DNA of 44,265 nucleotides, from contig CAZUEH010000010.1 in the NCBI GenBank assembly GCA_964619315.1, forward strand, positions 1 through 44,265. Direction: 5' to 3'. The stretch is from Fimisoma sp964619315 (GTDB taxonomy: Bacteria; Bacillota; Clostridia; Peptostreptococcales; Anaerovoracaceae). Below are positions 1 through 8,510 of this stretch, one piece after another (positions within the stretch are counted from its first letter, which is position 1; each line of letters begins with the position of its first letter). A program made the position numbers and the translations under genes. The notes beneath the pieces are model-generated. The model saw only the letters and a list, made by a program, of their open reading frames with translations, did no database searches and was not told the origin of the DNA.

Positions 1-72
1 TTTGATGTGACCCCCAAAAGTTAGACTTTATTGCGAAGTAGATTTATCTGCTTCGGGTTTTGTTATATAGTC

Positions 73-546
73 TTAAATTTCTTTTGCCGATTTGAATGCT
101 ACCGGGTGACTTAAGTCTACCTCCTGCATCAATTCGGTATCTATTACGTCTAAAATTTGTTCTAACTCTTTGACTTGCTCTGGCGAAAATCTTTCACGAA
201 TTCGCTTCATTACCACATCTATATAGTCATATGTAGCTCCGTAGTTTTTCATGTACGTATCTGTAACTTCTAAGTGATATTCTCGCTTGTCCATTTCGTT
301 TCGAACTTTTTTGACATAGCCTTTTTTAATAAGGTTGCTAATTTTGTAAGCAGCGTTAGGAGCAGATACCTGCGCAAAGGACGCAAATTCGTTTATGGTA
401 GGTCTGCCCATCGCATAGATTACCTCCACACAAAGAACCTCAATAGCCGATAAGCTTTCTTGCACTGGCACCCCTTGGTGGAAAATCTTAGTGTAAAGAC
501 TCATTTTGAATTTTGTGTAGACATCTGCAAAACTTTTTTCCAGCAT
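73..546 (-). CDS. fabT: MarR-family transcriptional regulator, FabT-like
   Basis: This 157-residue protein has the length and layout of MarR regulators. An N-terminal helical dimerisation segment is followed by a winged helix around residues 50-95, with a recognition-helix-like stretch APNAAYKISNLIKKGYV and a basic wing KVRNEMDKREYHL. A long C-terminal helix follows. It sits directly downstream of fabZ, in the same direction, with its own promoter in the 59-bp gap. In streptococci the MarR protein FabT represses fatty-acid genes and is usually near the front of the cluster; here it closes the cluster. Its location strongly suggests the same job, with the inverted repeat at the acpP promoter as a candidate operator. 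The FabT name rests on family and context, and the effector (probably acyl-ACP) is inferred. Confidence 0.8.
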   Translation of the reverse strand: MLEKSFADVYTKFKMSLYTKIFHQGVPVQESLSAIEVLCVEVIYAMGRPTINEFASFAQVSAPNAAYKISNLIKKGYVKKVRNEMDKREYHLEVTDTYMKNYGATYDYIDVVMKRIRERFSPEQVKELEQILDVIDTELMQEVDLSHPVAFKSAKEI

Positions 547-568
547 CCTATATCACTCCTTTGCCCAC

Positions 569-597
569 ATTGTACCAAAAATTTTGAACCTTTGCAA
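569..597 (-). promoter_or_regulatory. Promoter of the MarR/fabT gene
   Basis: On the minus strand a -35 TTGCAA (592-597) is separated by 17 bp from a -10 TACAAT (569-574), and TGG before the -10 gives an extended -10. It lies between fabZ and the regulator, so the regulator can be transcribed apart from the fab operon. Confidence 0.6.
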
Positions 598-605
598 TTA
601 TGTGT

Positions 606-1034
606 TTAGTCCGTGATAACAAAAGAGATTTCTCCTTGTGCAGCTATCTTGTCTCCCACTTTTGCGACAGCTTTGCCATAGCCAATTGGACCACGTCTTT
701 CTGTCATTTCGCAATATAGCTCTAATACGTCTCCTGGCACGACCTGCTGTTTGAAACGGCAGTTTTTGATGCCACCAAACACGACGATTTTTCCTTTGTT
801 TTCTGTCTCGGAAAGAATCGCTACTGCGCCAGTCTGTGCTAAGGCTTCCATAATCAAAACTCCGGGCATGATGTGCTTTTCTGGGAAATGACCTAAGAAC
901 TGCATTTCATTGGCTGAAACGCATTTGATTCCTTTTGCCCACTTTCCAACTTCCATATCTACGATTTTATCTACTAACAAGAATGGGTATCTGTGAGGTA
1001 TCAATTCTTGTATTTGATTGGAATTAAGTTCCAT
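606..1034 (-). CDS. fabZ: 3-hydroxyacyl-ACP dehydratase FabZ
   Basis: FabZ removes water from 3-hydroxyacyl-ACP to give trans-2-enoyl-ACP in each round of chain elongation. The 142-residue product has the typical length. The hallmark LIPHRYPFLLVDKI is at the N-terminus, and the catalytic hot-dog helix region GHFPEKHIMPGVLIMEALAQTGA holds the His and Glu of the active site. The start is supported by AGGAGG eight bases upstream. The ATG overlaps the fabF stop by one base (TAATG), implying translational coupling. It is the only dehydratase in the cluster. No FabA, FabM or FabN is present, so FabZ alone would not explain unsaturated fatty acid synthesis. Confidence 0.95.
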   Translation of the reverse strand: MELNSNQIQELIPHRYPFLLVDKIVDMEVGKWAKGIKCVSANEMQFLGHFPEKHIMPGVLIMEALAQTGAVAILSETENKGKIVVFGGIKNCRFKQQVVPGDVLELYCEMTERRGPIGYGKAVAKVGDKIAAQGEISFVITD

Positions 1035-2272
1035 TATTTCACCCTCCTAAAAATCAAGGATGCGTTATGACCACCAAATCCCAAGGAGTTTGACATGGCA
1101 TATTCTGTTTCAATCTTGCGGCCTTTATTTGGAATAATATCAAGGTCGCAGTCTGGGTCTGGAACTTCATAGCCAACTGTCGGTGGTGCAAACTGATCCT
1201 GTAATGCTGATGTGGCAAAGATAGCTTCAATAGCACCTGACGCTCCGAGCAAGTGGCCTGTCATAGACTTAGTTGATGAAATTGCAAGGGTTTTCGCCGC
1301 ATCGCCAAATGCCGATTTGACTGCTGCTGTCTCGCATTTGTCATTGAGAGGAGTCGCTGTTCCATGAGCATTGATATAGCCTACTTCTGATGCCTTGATT
1401 CCTGCATCTTCAATAGCATTTACCATGCAAGCTGCTGCTCCGCTGCCATCTTCAAGTGGTGCTGTCATATGGTTAGCATCACAGCTTACACCATATCCAA
1501 CAACTTCTCCTAAGATATTTGCTCCTCTTGCAACAGCGTGCTGATAGTCTTCTAATACGAGGACTCCTGCACCTTCGCCCATAACAAAGCCGCCTCTTTC
1601 CTTGTCAAATGGGATTGATGCTCTCTTTGGATTTTCTTCTTCGTTTAAGGCTTTCATGGAGGTAAATCCACCGATGCCAAGTTCGCTGATGCAGCTTTCT
1701 GCTCCACCTGTTACCATCACATCTGCATAGCCATCTCTTATTTGTCTAAAAGCTTCACCGATTGCATTGGTTCCTGATGCGCAAGCAGTAACTACACAAG
1801 TGCAGCTTCCCCTTAGTCCAAATTCTATCGCTACAAGTCCAGCTGCCATATTAGTGATTGCCATTGGAACAAATAGCGGTGATATACGATCAAAGCCTCT
1901 CTTTAATCCCTTGGAGTGTTCTTCTTCTATTACTCCAAGTCCACCGATTCCGCTGGAAACGTTGCTGCCGCATCTGTTTGCATTTACCTTTGTCATGTCA
2001 AGTCCGCTTTGTGCCATTGCTTCTCTTGCCGCGACAATTGCGTACTGACTGAATTTGGCTGTTCTTCTTGCCTGCATTTTATCCATATGGTCTTCAATAT
2101 TAAAGTTTTTTAACTCGCCTGCGATTTTTACCTTATGGTTTTCTGTATCGAAGCTTTTAATATAGTCGATACCACATAATCCGCCTTTAGCGTTTTTCCA
2201 CATTTCATTAGTGGTGTTTCCTATAGGAGAAACTGCTCCCATTCCTGTGATTACTACTCTTCTCTTTTCCAT
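1034..2272 (-). CDS. fabF: 3-oxoacyl-ACP synthase II FabF
   Basis: FabF condenses malonyl-ACP with the growing acyl-ACP. The thiolase-fold Cys-His-His triad is visible: Cys in VVTACASGTNAIGEA, His in INAHGTATPLNDKCE and His in KSMTGHLLGASGAIEA. The 412-residue length is normal. I start it at the ATG at 2272 (MEKRRVVITG) because AAAGGA lies just upstream. The earlier in-frame ATG at 2305 would add eleven residues and has no comparable ribosome site. It is followed without a gap by fabZ. It is the only FabF in the cluster, so it must serve all elongation steps unless another lies elsewhere. Confidence 0.95.
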   Translation of the reverse strand: MEKRRVVITGMGAVSPIGNTTNEMWKNAKGGLCGIDYIKSFDTENHKVKIAGELKNFNIEDHMDKMQARRTAKFSQYAIVAAREAMAQSGLDMTKVNANRCGSNVSSGIGGLGVIEEEHSKGLKRGFDRISPLFVPMAITNMAAGLVAIEFGLRGSCTCVVTACASGTNAIGEAFRQIRDGYADVMVTGGAESCISELGIGGFTSMKALNEEENPKRASIPFDKERGGFVMGEGAGVLVLEDYQHAVARGANILGEVVGYGVSCDANHMTAPLEDGSGAAACMVNAIEDAGIKASEVGYINAHGTATPLNDKCETAAVKSAFGDAAKTLAISSTKSMTGHLLGASGAIEAIFATSALQDQFAPPTVGYEVPDPDCDLDIIPNKGRKIETEYAMSNSLGFGGHNASLIFRRVK

Positions 2273-2329
2273 ATTTTTTCCTTTAAAATAAATGATAGTT
2301 AACATATTATATTGGCGAAAGTTTTTTGG

Positions 2330-3067
2330 CTACATTGCCATTCCACCGTCTACATTGATTATTTGTCCTGTTATGTATCCGCTTTCTTCTTTTGCTAAGA
2401 ATGCAACAGCATTTGCAACATCCGCTACTTGTCCTAATGCTTTCATTGGGATGCTTTCGGATAAAGTTTTGACGGCTTCCTCTGGGAGCGCCTCAGTCAT
2501 CTCTGTTTGTATAAACCCAGGGGCTATTGCATTGACTGTAATTCCACGAGTAGCTATTTCTCTAGCAAATGACTTACTCATTCCGATAACGCCTGCTTTG
2601 CTTGCTGCATAATTGACTTGTCCTGCATTTCCCATAAGTCCAACGACGCTTGACATGTTTACAATTCTGCCATAACGGCTTTTCATCATAACACGGCTCA
2701 CTGCTTTCATCATGGAATATGTTCCTCTGAGATTTGTTGCTATTACCTGATCAAATTCTTCATCCGTCATTCGCATAAGCAAGTTGTCACGAGTGATCCC
2801 TGCATTGTTAATCAGGATATCTACTGCGCCAAAGGTTTTAACCGCTTCGTCAACGATTTTTGCACAATCTTGGCTTACGGCCACATCGCCTTTAACAATA
2901 AGGGTTTTTGCCCCTACTGCTTGGCATGCCACTTCCGTTTCCTTTGCAGCTACTTCATTGCCTGCATAGTTGATTACTACATTGGCTCCTGCTGCTGCCA
3001 GTTTTTCACATACAGCTCTGCCGATTCCTCGACTTCCGCCAGTTACAATGGCTGTTCTACCTTTCAT
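2330..3067 (-). CDS. fabG: 3-oxoacyl-ACP reductase FabG
   Basis: FabG is the NADPH-dependent reductase of 3-oxoacyl-ACP in the elongation cycle. The 245-residue protein is a short-chain dehydrogenase. It has the nucleotide-binding TGGSRGIG at residues 10-17, the NNAG motif, a catalytic Ser in MSSVVGLMGN, and the YAASK motif supplying Tyr and Lys. The C-terminus GYITGQIINVDGGMAM is typical of FabG. AAAGGAG lies eight bases upstream of the start, and the start directly follows the fabD stop. Its position between fabD and fabF removes doubt about which SDR it is. Confidence 0.96.
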   Translation of the reverse strand: MKGRTAIVTGGSRGIGRAVCEKLAAAGANVVINYAGNEVAAKETEVACQAVGAKTLIVKGDVAVSQDCAKIVDEAVKTFGAVDILINNAGITRDNLLMRMTDEEFDQVIATNLRGTYSMMKAVSRVMMKSRYGRIVNMSSVVGLMGNAGQVNYAASKAGVIGMSKSFAREIATRGITVNAIAPGFIQTEMTEALPEEAVKTLSESIPMKALGQVADVANAVAFLAKEESGYITGQIINVDGGMAM

Positions 3068-3994
3068 TTATGCTTCTCCTTTCAAGGTCTCAATGACCTT
3101 TGCAAGATCTTCAAAGGTTTCAATATTGAGAACCTTCATTTCTTTGCAGGTTTTTCTCACGAAACCGGACAAGGCTTTTCCCGGCCCTACTTCGATGACT
3201 GTATCTATACCTGCTTCATTCATATACCTAATTGTATCTTCAAAACATACGCTGCTTGAAACTTGCTTAACTAGTAATTCTGAAATACTCTGATTGTCAT
3301 CTTTTTCTTTTCCGCTAGCGTTGAAAATTACTGGAAATTCCATTTTGCCAAAGTCGATTTGCTCGAACACCTTTTTAAGTTCTTGACCAGCAGGCTCCAT
3401 AAACACTGTGTGGAAAGGGCCGCTTACAGGAAGTGGCACACATCTCTTCGCTCCTTTTTCTGTAGCAAGCTCCACTGCCTTATCGACTGCATCTGCTTCA
3501 CCAGCAATTACGATCTGTCCCGGACAATTATAGTTTGCAATCTGAACGATTCCTGCTTTGGAAGCTTCTTCGCAACATTCTGCCAAAAGCTGTCCATCAA
3601 AGTTAAGTACCGCCGACATCTTACAGTTTACACCTTTGGCTGCTTGGTGCATTTCTAAGGCCCTACGAGTAACCAACTTAATTGCTGTTTCTGCTTCGAA
3701 AACTCCTGCGCTATGAAGTGCTGAATATTCTCCAAGACTTAACCCTGCTGCCATCTCTGGTTTAATGCCGGCTTTTGATAGCTCTGCCATTACTCCAGCA
3801 GCAAATGCTACCATTATTGGTTGTGTGTTTCTTGTGTCTGATAGGGCTTCTATAGGGCCTTCAAAGGCGATGGTCTTTTGCTCATCAGGCAGCAAATCAA
3901 ATATGGTTTTAAAAGTTTGACAGTTTTCATATAGGTCTTTGCCCATTCCTACGGTCTGGCTTCCTTGACCTGCAAATAATATTCCTAATTTCAT
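3068..3994 (-). CDS. fabD: Malonyl-CoA:ACP transacylase FabD
   Basis: FabD moves malonyl groups from CoA to ACP. The 308-residue product starts with LFAGQGSQTVGMG and carries the nucleophile motif GLSLGEYSAL (active Ser) and the catalytic His in VSGPFHTVFMEPA. The start overlaps the upstream stop by one base (TAATG), with GAGGA upstream. Gene order (flavoenzyme-fabD-fabG-fabF) is that of Gram-positive fab operons. Confidence 0.96.
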   Translation of the reverse strand: MKLGILFAGQGSQTVGMGKDLYENCQTFKTIFDLLPDEQKTIAFEGPIEALSDTRNTQPIMVAFAAGVMAELSKAGIKPEMAAGLSLGEYSALHSAGVFEAETAIKLVTRRALEMHQAAKGVNCKMSAVLNFDGQLLAECCEEASKAGIVQIANYNCPGQIVIAGEADAVDKAVELATEKGAKRCVPLPVSGPFHTVFMEPAGQELKKVFEQIDFGKMEFPVIFNASGKEKDDNQSISELLVKQVSSSVCFEDTIRYMNEAGIDTVIEVGPGKALSGFVRKTCKEMKVLNIETFEDLAKVIETLKGEA

Positions 3995-5010
3995 TATTTC
4001 AATTCCTCTATTAATTCTTCTACTGTTGTCATTTTATTGATTCTGCCTACGTTGCTTCCGCAGAAGAACAGGCCTGTTTCATTTTTTCCATAAAACGCAT
4101 CTATCAACGCCCGATTGATACAATAAGGTGTTGTTTGTGGGTTACAAGAATGAATACATCCGATGCATATTTGTGCTGGGAAACGCTCTCCGCTTTTTGC
4201 TTTAGCAATTAACGGTGTTTTCAGTCCTCTTCCCGGCATGCCCACAGGGCTTTTTAATATTGTTACATCTTCCCCTTTTGCAGCGATGATTGCATCCTTA
4301 TAGCCTTGACTTGCATCACATTCTTCGGTTGCTATGAATCTTGTGCCGATTTGTACACCTCTCGCTCCAAGGGATAAGCTTTTTTCAATGTCTGCTTTGT
4401 CAAAAACTCCGCCTCCACAAAATACTGGAACGTCGTCTACTCCAGCGATTACATCTGTAAGAATTTGTTCCAATGGTTGAGTTGTTTGTTCTTCTAACTC
4501 ATCTTGGGAAAATCCTAAATGTCCTCCCGCATCACTGCCTTCAACTACTATGAAGTCTGGGCTTCGATCATATCTTTTCTTCCAAAGTTTACAAATGGTT
4601 TTTGCACCTCGTCCACTGGACATAATCGGAGCAATCATAACCTTAAAATCTTTTACGATTTCAGGCAACTCTAGTGGTATACCTGCTCCAGCAATAATTG
4701 CATCTATTCCTGCTTCGCAAGCGGTTTTTACCATGTCTGCAAAATTAGTTGTTGCAACCATTGCATTTATACCAATTAGGCCTTTGCCGTTTGCAATCTT
4801 TTGGGCCTTTTTTATTTCCTTTGTAAGTGCTCTTCTGTTGGCTTCTTGTGTATTAGTCCAAAAGTCATCTTCTCTAAAACCAATATTGGCTGTAGAAATC
4901 ACTCCCATTCCACCGCAAGCTGCTACAGCACCTGCTAAGCCTCCAAGGGAAATTCCAACTCCCATGCCCCCTTGAATTATAGGGATCGATAGATTATTTA
5001 ATGTTTTCAT
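3994..5010 (-). CDS. FabK/nitronate-monooxygenase-family flavoenzyme with C-terminal four-cysteine motif; candidate FabX-like enzyme
   Basis: This 338-residue protein is a second FMN-binding TIM-barrel enzyme directly after fabK, overlapping it by 17 bases. The family start IPIIQGGMGVGISLGGLAGA, the flavin motif EGSDAGGHLG (with a His corresponding to the FabK active-site region) and GARGVQIGTRF are clear. Unlike the FabK next door it has a C-terminal extension containing CIGCIHSCNPQTTPYC (residues 282-297, bases 4120-4167), a C-x2-C-x3-C-x7-C pattern suited to an iron-sulfur cluster, and another Cys at about 317. Established knowledge: Helicobacter FabX is a nitronate-monooxygenase relative with FMN and a 4Fe-4S cluster that makes unsaturated acyl-ACP without oxygen. 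A FabX-like role here is inference. A second enoyl-ACP reductase or a general NAD(P)H-flavin oxidoreductase remains possible. Confidence 0.75.
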   Translation of the reverse strand: MKTLNNLSIPIIQGGMGVGISLGGLAGAVAACGGMGVISTANIGFREDDFWTNTQEANRRALTKEIKKAQKIANGKGLIGINAMVATTNFADMVKTACEAGIDAIIAGAGIPLELPEIVKDFKVMIAPIMSSGRGAKTICKLWKKRYDRSPDFIVVEGSDAGGHLGFSQDELEEQTTQPLEQILTDVIAGVDDVPVFCGGGVFDKADIEKSLSLGARGVQIGTRFIATEECDASQGYKDAIIAAKGEDVTILKSPVGMPGRGLKTPLIAKAKSGERFPAQICIGCIHSCNPQTTPYCINRALIDAFYGKNETGLFFCGSNVGRINKMTTVEELIEELK

Positions 5011-5908
5011 ATTCTTTCACCATCTTCTCCAATATCTCTCCAACTGGGAGGATTTCTTTTACTATTCCTGAAACTTGTCCAGCCATCAATGAACCGTTTT
5101 TAACATCTCCATCCACTACTGCTTTTCTAAGAGAGCCTAGGGTGAACTTTTCTAGTTCCATTAGTTCTACCCCTGCCTTTTCCTGTTTAACGTATTCTCT
5201 AGTCATAGGGTTTTTGAGGCATCTTACAGGAGCTCCCGAAATTCTTCCTGTTACAATCGTATCGTTATCTTTTGCTTTAACGATAGCGTCTTTGTAGTTT
5301 TGGTGAATCGGACATTCTTCGCTTGCCAATAGAATTGTTCCAATCTGCACGCCGCTTGCTCCAAGGATTTCTGCCGCTTTCATCTGTCTGCCGCCAGCGA
5401 TTCCGCCTGCTGCAATTACCGGTATATCTACCGCATCACAGACCTGTGGCAATATGGCCATAGTGGTTAATTCTCCAATATGTCCTCCTGCTTCGCAACC
5501 CTCTGCAATGAGTCCGTCAACTCCTGACTCAGCAAGTCTTTTTGCCAAAGCTACTGAGGAAACGACAGGAAATATTTTGATTCCTGCTTCTTTCCACATT
5601 TCTACGTATTTTCCCGGATTGCCTGCTCCAGTGGTTACGACTTCAACCTTTTCTTCTGCAACAACTTTTGCAATGTTGTCCAAGTCAGGATTCATCATCA
5701 TAATGTTTACGCAGAAAGGCTTGTCAGTCAAACTCTTTGCGATTTTTATATGTTCTCTCAGTGTTTCAGCATCCATTCCACCAGCACCTATAGTTCCGAG
5801 TGCTCCTGCGTTAGAAACTGCGGCAGCAAATTCGCCTGTAGCAATGTTTGCCATTCCTCCCTGAAAGATCGGAAATTTGATATTTAAAGTCTTATTTATA
5901 TTCATCAC
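4994..5908 (-). CDS. fabK: Enoyl-ACP reductase II FabK
   Basis: FabK is the FMN-dependent NAD(P)H reductase that completes each elongation cycle, replacing FabI. The 304-residue length and the motifs FPIFQGGMANIATGEFAAAVSNAG, EGCEAGGHIGELTTM (catalytic His region), GASGVQIGT and RISGAPVRCLKNPMT match FabK. The reading frame begins with GTG at 5908 followed at once by ATG at 5905; CGAGGC lies upstream, and which one is used cannot be decided. It sits between fabH and the second flavoenzyme. No FabI, FabL or FabV is seen, so this is the presumed main enoyl reductase. Confidence 0.93.
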   Translation of the reverse strand: MMNINKTLNIKFPIFQGGMANIATGEFAAAVSNAGALGTIGAGGMDAETLREHIKIAKSLTDKPFCVNIMMMNPDLDNIAKVVAEEKVEVVTTGAGNPGKYVEMWKEAGIKIFPVVSSVALAKRLAESGVDGLIAEGCEAGGHIGELTTMAILPQVCDAVDIPVIAAGGIAGGRQMKAAEILGASGVQIGTILLASEECPIHQNYKDAIVKAKDNDTIVTGRISGAPVRCLKNPMTREYVKQEKAGVELMELEKFTLGSLRKAVVDGDVKNGSLMAGQVSGIVKEILPVGEILEKMVKEYENIK

Positions 5909-5922
5909 TTTTGCCTCGTTTC

Positions 5923-6852
5923 TTAAATCTCAATGAACATGCTTCCGTAAGTAAGTCCTGCGCCAAAGCCAGTACAAATAACTTTTGTCCCCGGTTTCAA
6001 CAATCCTTCGTCGTCCATTTCACTAAGGGCTATCGGAATGCTAGCCGCTGATGTATTGCCATAGTTGTACAAGTTCTTATAGAACTTCTCTTTGTCTTTT
6101 GATATTCTTCTGGCAGCATTGTCAATGATTCTCTCGTTGGCTTGGTGACAAACGAAGTAGTCAATATCTTTGTCTGTCAATTCGGCTAATTCCAAAACCT
6201 TATTGATACATTCAGGCACTTTGCTTACTGCAAATCTATAAACCTCTTGGCCTTCCATCTTGATGCTTTCGCCATTTTTTCCACAGTAAAGAATGTCATG
6301 ATTCGATGAACATCCACCGTAATATGTAAATTCTGCATTTTCGTCATAAGTCAAAACTGCTGCTCCTGCTCCATCTCCAAAGAGAACGCAAGTAGCTCTG
6401 TCTGTCATATCCATCAATGGAGAAATCTTTTCGCTTCCTATTACTAGTGCGTTGCCACCTTTTGCTGCTGTTAGCATACCGCTGGCTATATTGCACCCAT
6501 AAATAAATCCAGAGCAAGCGCCGTTAAGGTCAACTGCAAGGGTTGTTTCTTTTAATCCCAGTCTTCCTAATACGCTACAAGCTACTGCTGGTGTAAAATC
6601 ATCTGGGGTAAAAGTGCAGACAAACATCATAGAAATGTCTTCGTTTTTTATACCTGATTGCTTTATTGCTTTTTCAGCAGCTTCTACAGCCATGTCTTCG
6701 TTAGTCTTGTTTTCTGCAAAGAAACGAGACTTAATGCCTGTTTTTTCTTGAATCCACTGATCATTTGTATCCACAATCTTAGCTAAATCATCGTTAGTAA
6801 CCACTTGGTTTCCCTCGGATCTGCCAAGACCGATTATCTTAATTCCTGCCAT
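5923..6852 (-). CDS. fabH: 3-oxoacyl-ACP synthase III FabH
   Basis: FabH starts fatty acid synthesis by condensing acyl-CoA with malonyl-ACP. The 309-residue protein shows the complete Cys-His-Asn triad: Cys in DLNGACSGFIYG, His in FVCHQANERIID and Asn in NYGNTSAASIPIAL. The C-terminus CTGFGAGLTYGSMFIEI is typical. GGAG lies upstream of the ATG within the end of accA, with a three-base intergenic gap. Confidence 0.96.
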   Translation of the reverse strand: MAGIKIIGLGRSEGNQVVTNDDLAKIVDTNDQWIQEKTGIKSRFFAENKTNEDMAVEAAEKAIKQSGIKNEDISMMFVCTFTPDDFTPAVACSVLGRLGLKETTLAVDLNGACSGFIYGCNIASGMLTAAKGGNALVIGSEKISPLMDMTDRATCVLFGDGAGAAVLTYDENAEFTYYGGCSSNHDILYCGKNGESIKMEGQEVYRFAVSKVPECINKVLELAELTDKDIDYFVCHQANERIIDNAARRISKDKEKFYKNLYNYGNTSAASIPIALSEMDDEGLLKPGTKVICTGFGAGLTYGSMFIEI

Positions 6853-6855
6853 GGT

Positions 6856-7677
6856 TTATTTCTCCGTATTTTTCTTAAAATTACCTACATTTCGTAGCTT
6901 CTTGTATCTATCTTTCATCAAAGTGTCGCCTCGCACCTTTAGCAAGGGTAGCAAATTGTCTTCGATGGTCTTTTCCACTGCAAAGAAGATATAGTCTCCT
7001 GCTGCGTGAGCGCCTCCTTGTGTTTCAGGAATTACCACGTCGCAGATACCCAACTTTTTCAAGTCCATTGCTGTCAGCTTCATCGCTTCACAAGCCTCTT
7101 GCCATCTTGATGCATCTTTCCAAAGGATCGACGCAAAGCCTTCTGGCGATAGGATAGAGAATATGCTGTTTTCCAGCATGATAGTTCTGTCGGCAACGCC
7201 GATTGCTAATGCTCCGCCGCTTCCACCTTCTCCAATGAAGACCGCTATTGTAGGTACTTTTAACCTACTCATTACGGCTATAGATTTGGCAATAGCTTCG
7301 CCTTGTCCTCTTTGTTCGGCTTCAAGCCCCGGATATGCTCCCGGAGTATCAATGAATGTGATGACGGGTCTGCGAAATTTTTCTGCTTGTAGCATCAGTC
7401 TTTCTGCTTTTCTATATCCTTCTGGATTTGGCATCCCAAATCTGTATTTCAAGTTTTCTTCTAAGTCTGCACCTTTTTGATGTCCAATTACTGTTACTGG
7501 AATACCATGAAAGGAAGCAATTCCTCCGAGTATGCTTTGATCCTCACCATTTTTTCTGTCGCCTGACAGCGGAAAGACATCGTCAAATATTGCATTTATA
7601 TAATCTTTGGTGGTAGGTCTTCCTGGTGCTCTAGCCAGTTCAACTCTTTGTGCTGCTGAGATTTTACTTATTCTCAT
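6856..7677 (-). CDS. accA: Acetyl-CoA carboxylase carboxyltransferase subunit alpha
   Basis: AccA pairs with AccD to move the carboxyl group from biotin to acetyl-CoA, giving malonyl-CoA. The 273-residue protein has the crotonase-like carboxyltransferase core with FIDTPGAYPGLEAEQRGQGEAIA, VFIGEGGSGGALAIGVADR and SPEGFASILWKDASR. It is shorter than the E. coli subunit at the N-terminus, as is common in Firmicutes. Its start overlaps the accD stop by four bases (ATGA-type), so the two subunits are translationally coupled. Confidence 0.95.
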   Translation of the reverse strand: MRISKISAAQRVELARAPGRPTTKDYINAIFDDVFPLSGDRKNGEDQSILGGIASFHGIPVTVIGHQKGADLEENLKYRFGMPNPEGYRKAERLMLQAEKFRRPVITFIDTPGAYPGLEAEQRGQGEAIAKSIAVMSRLKVPTIAVFIGEGGSGGALAIGVADRTIMLENSIFSILSPEGFASILWKDASRWQEACEAMKLTAMDLKKLGICDVVIPETQGGAHAAGDYIFFAVEKTIEDNLLPLLKVRGDTLMKDRYKKLRNVGNFKKNTEK

Positions 7678-8510
7678 TTTCTGGCCCTCCTATCATGTAG
7701 TTTCAATAGCAGTCCTACTTTTTGTCTCATCTGTTCTCTATTGACAATAGCATCTACAAAGCCATGTTCTTGCAAATATTCTGCTCTCTGAAAGCCCTCT
7801 GGAAGTTCCTGCTTGATTGTTTGCTCTATGACTCTTGGCCCTGCAAATCCAATCAATGCTTTTGGTTCTGCCAAAATAATATCTCCCAAGCTTGCAAAGC
7901 TTGCCGTAACCCCACCAGTGGTAGGATTCGTCAATACAGAAATATGCAAAAGTCCTTCTTCGCTGTGTCTTGCCACAGCCGCAGAAGTTTTGGCCATCTG
8001 GAACAAAGAAAGAATCCCCTCCTGCATCCTCGCACCACCCGATGCGCAAAAGATGACCAAAGGTAATTTGCTTCTGGTCGCATACTCGCAAGCTCTAGTG
8101 ATTTTCTCCCCAACTGCCGTTCCCATGCTCCCCATCATAAATCTATTATCCATGACACAAATTACTGCTTTTCTTCCCTTAACCCTACCTGTGCCTACGA
8201 TGACTGCCTCTCTAAGAGAAGTCTTCTTTCTCTGATCAGCAAGTTTCTCATCATAGCCCGGAAACCCTAACGGGTTGCCGCCCCTAATGCTTCCACAGAT
8301 TTCTCTAAAGGACTTAGGGTCTACAAAAGTTTTTATTCTATACATAGCAGGAATATCGCAGTGATGTCCACAAATGGGGCACACATACAAATGCTCTGCC
8401 AATCTTTCTTCCGTTACTTTGTCCTTACAGTTTGGACAAGTTATATTATTTTTTTGATTTAAGTTTCTCAATGCTTTGAGAAAAGTTTTCTTCTCACTAA
8501 ACGGATTCAT
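7674..8510 (-). CDS. accD: Acetyl-CoA carboxylase carboxyltransferase subunit beta
   Basis: The 278-residue beta subunit has the N-terminal zinc ribbon, with two CxxC pairs in CPNCKD and CPICGHHC about fifteen residues apart, followed by the carboxyltransferase core including CASGGARMQEG and TTGGVTASFA. I choose the ATG at 8510 (MNPFSEKK): AGGAGG lies five to six bases before it, whereas the longer frame opens with an unsupported GTG at 8531. The start lies inside the end of accC (14-base overlap). Confidence 0.95.
   Translation of the reverse strand: MNPFSEKKTFLKALRNLNQKNNITCPNCKDKVTEERLAEHLYVCPICGHHCDIPAMYRIKTFVDPKSFREICGSIRGGNPLGFPGYDEKLADQRKKTSLREAVIVGTGRVKGRKAVICVMDNRFMMGSMGTAVGEKITRACEYATRSKLPLVIFCASGGARMQEGILSLFQMAKTSAAVARHSEEGLLHISVLTNPTTGGVTASFASLGDIILAEPKALIGFAGPRVIEQTIKQELPEGFQRAEYLQEHGFVDAIVNREQMRQKVGLLLKLHDRRARK

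Noticed and set aside
34..55. Hairpin CGAAG...CTTCG downstream of the MarR gene as its terminator
   Set aside because: The minus-strand copy lacks a T-run; the plus-strand copy is followed by GGTTTTG, so it may serve a gene outside the window. Too weak to list.
7738..8091. 117-codon frame antisense-shifted within accD
   Set aside because: Shadow of accD; basic, cysteine-rich composition and no start signal.
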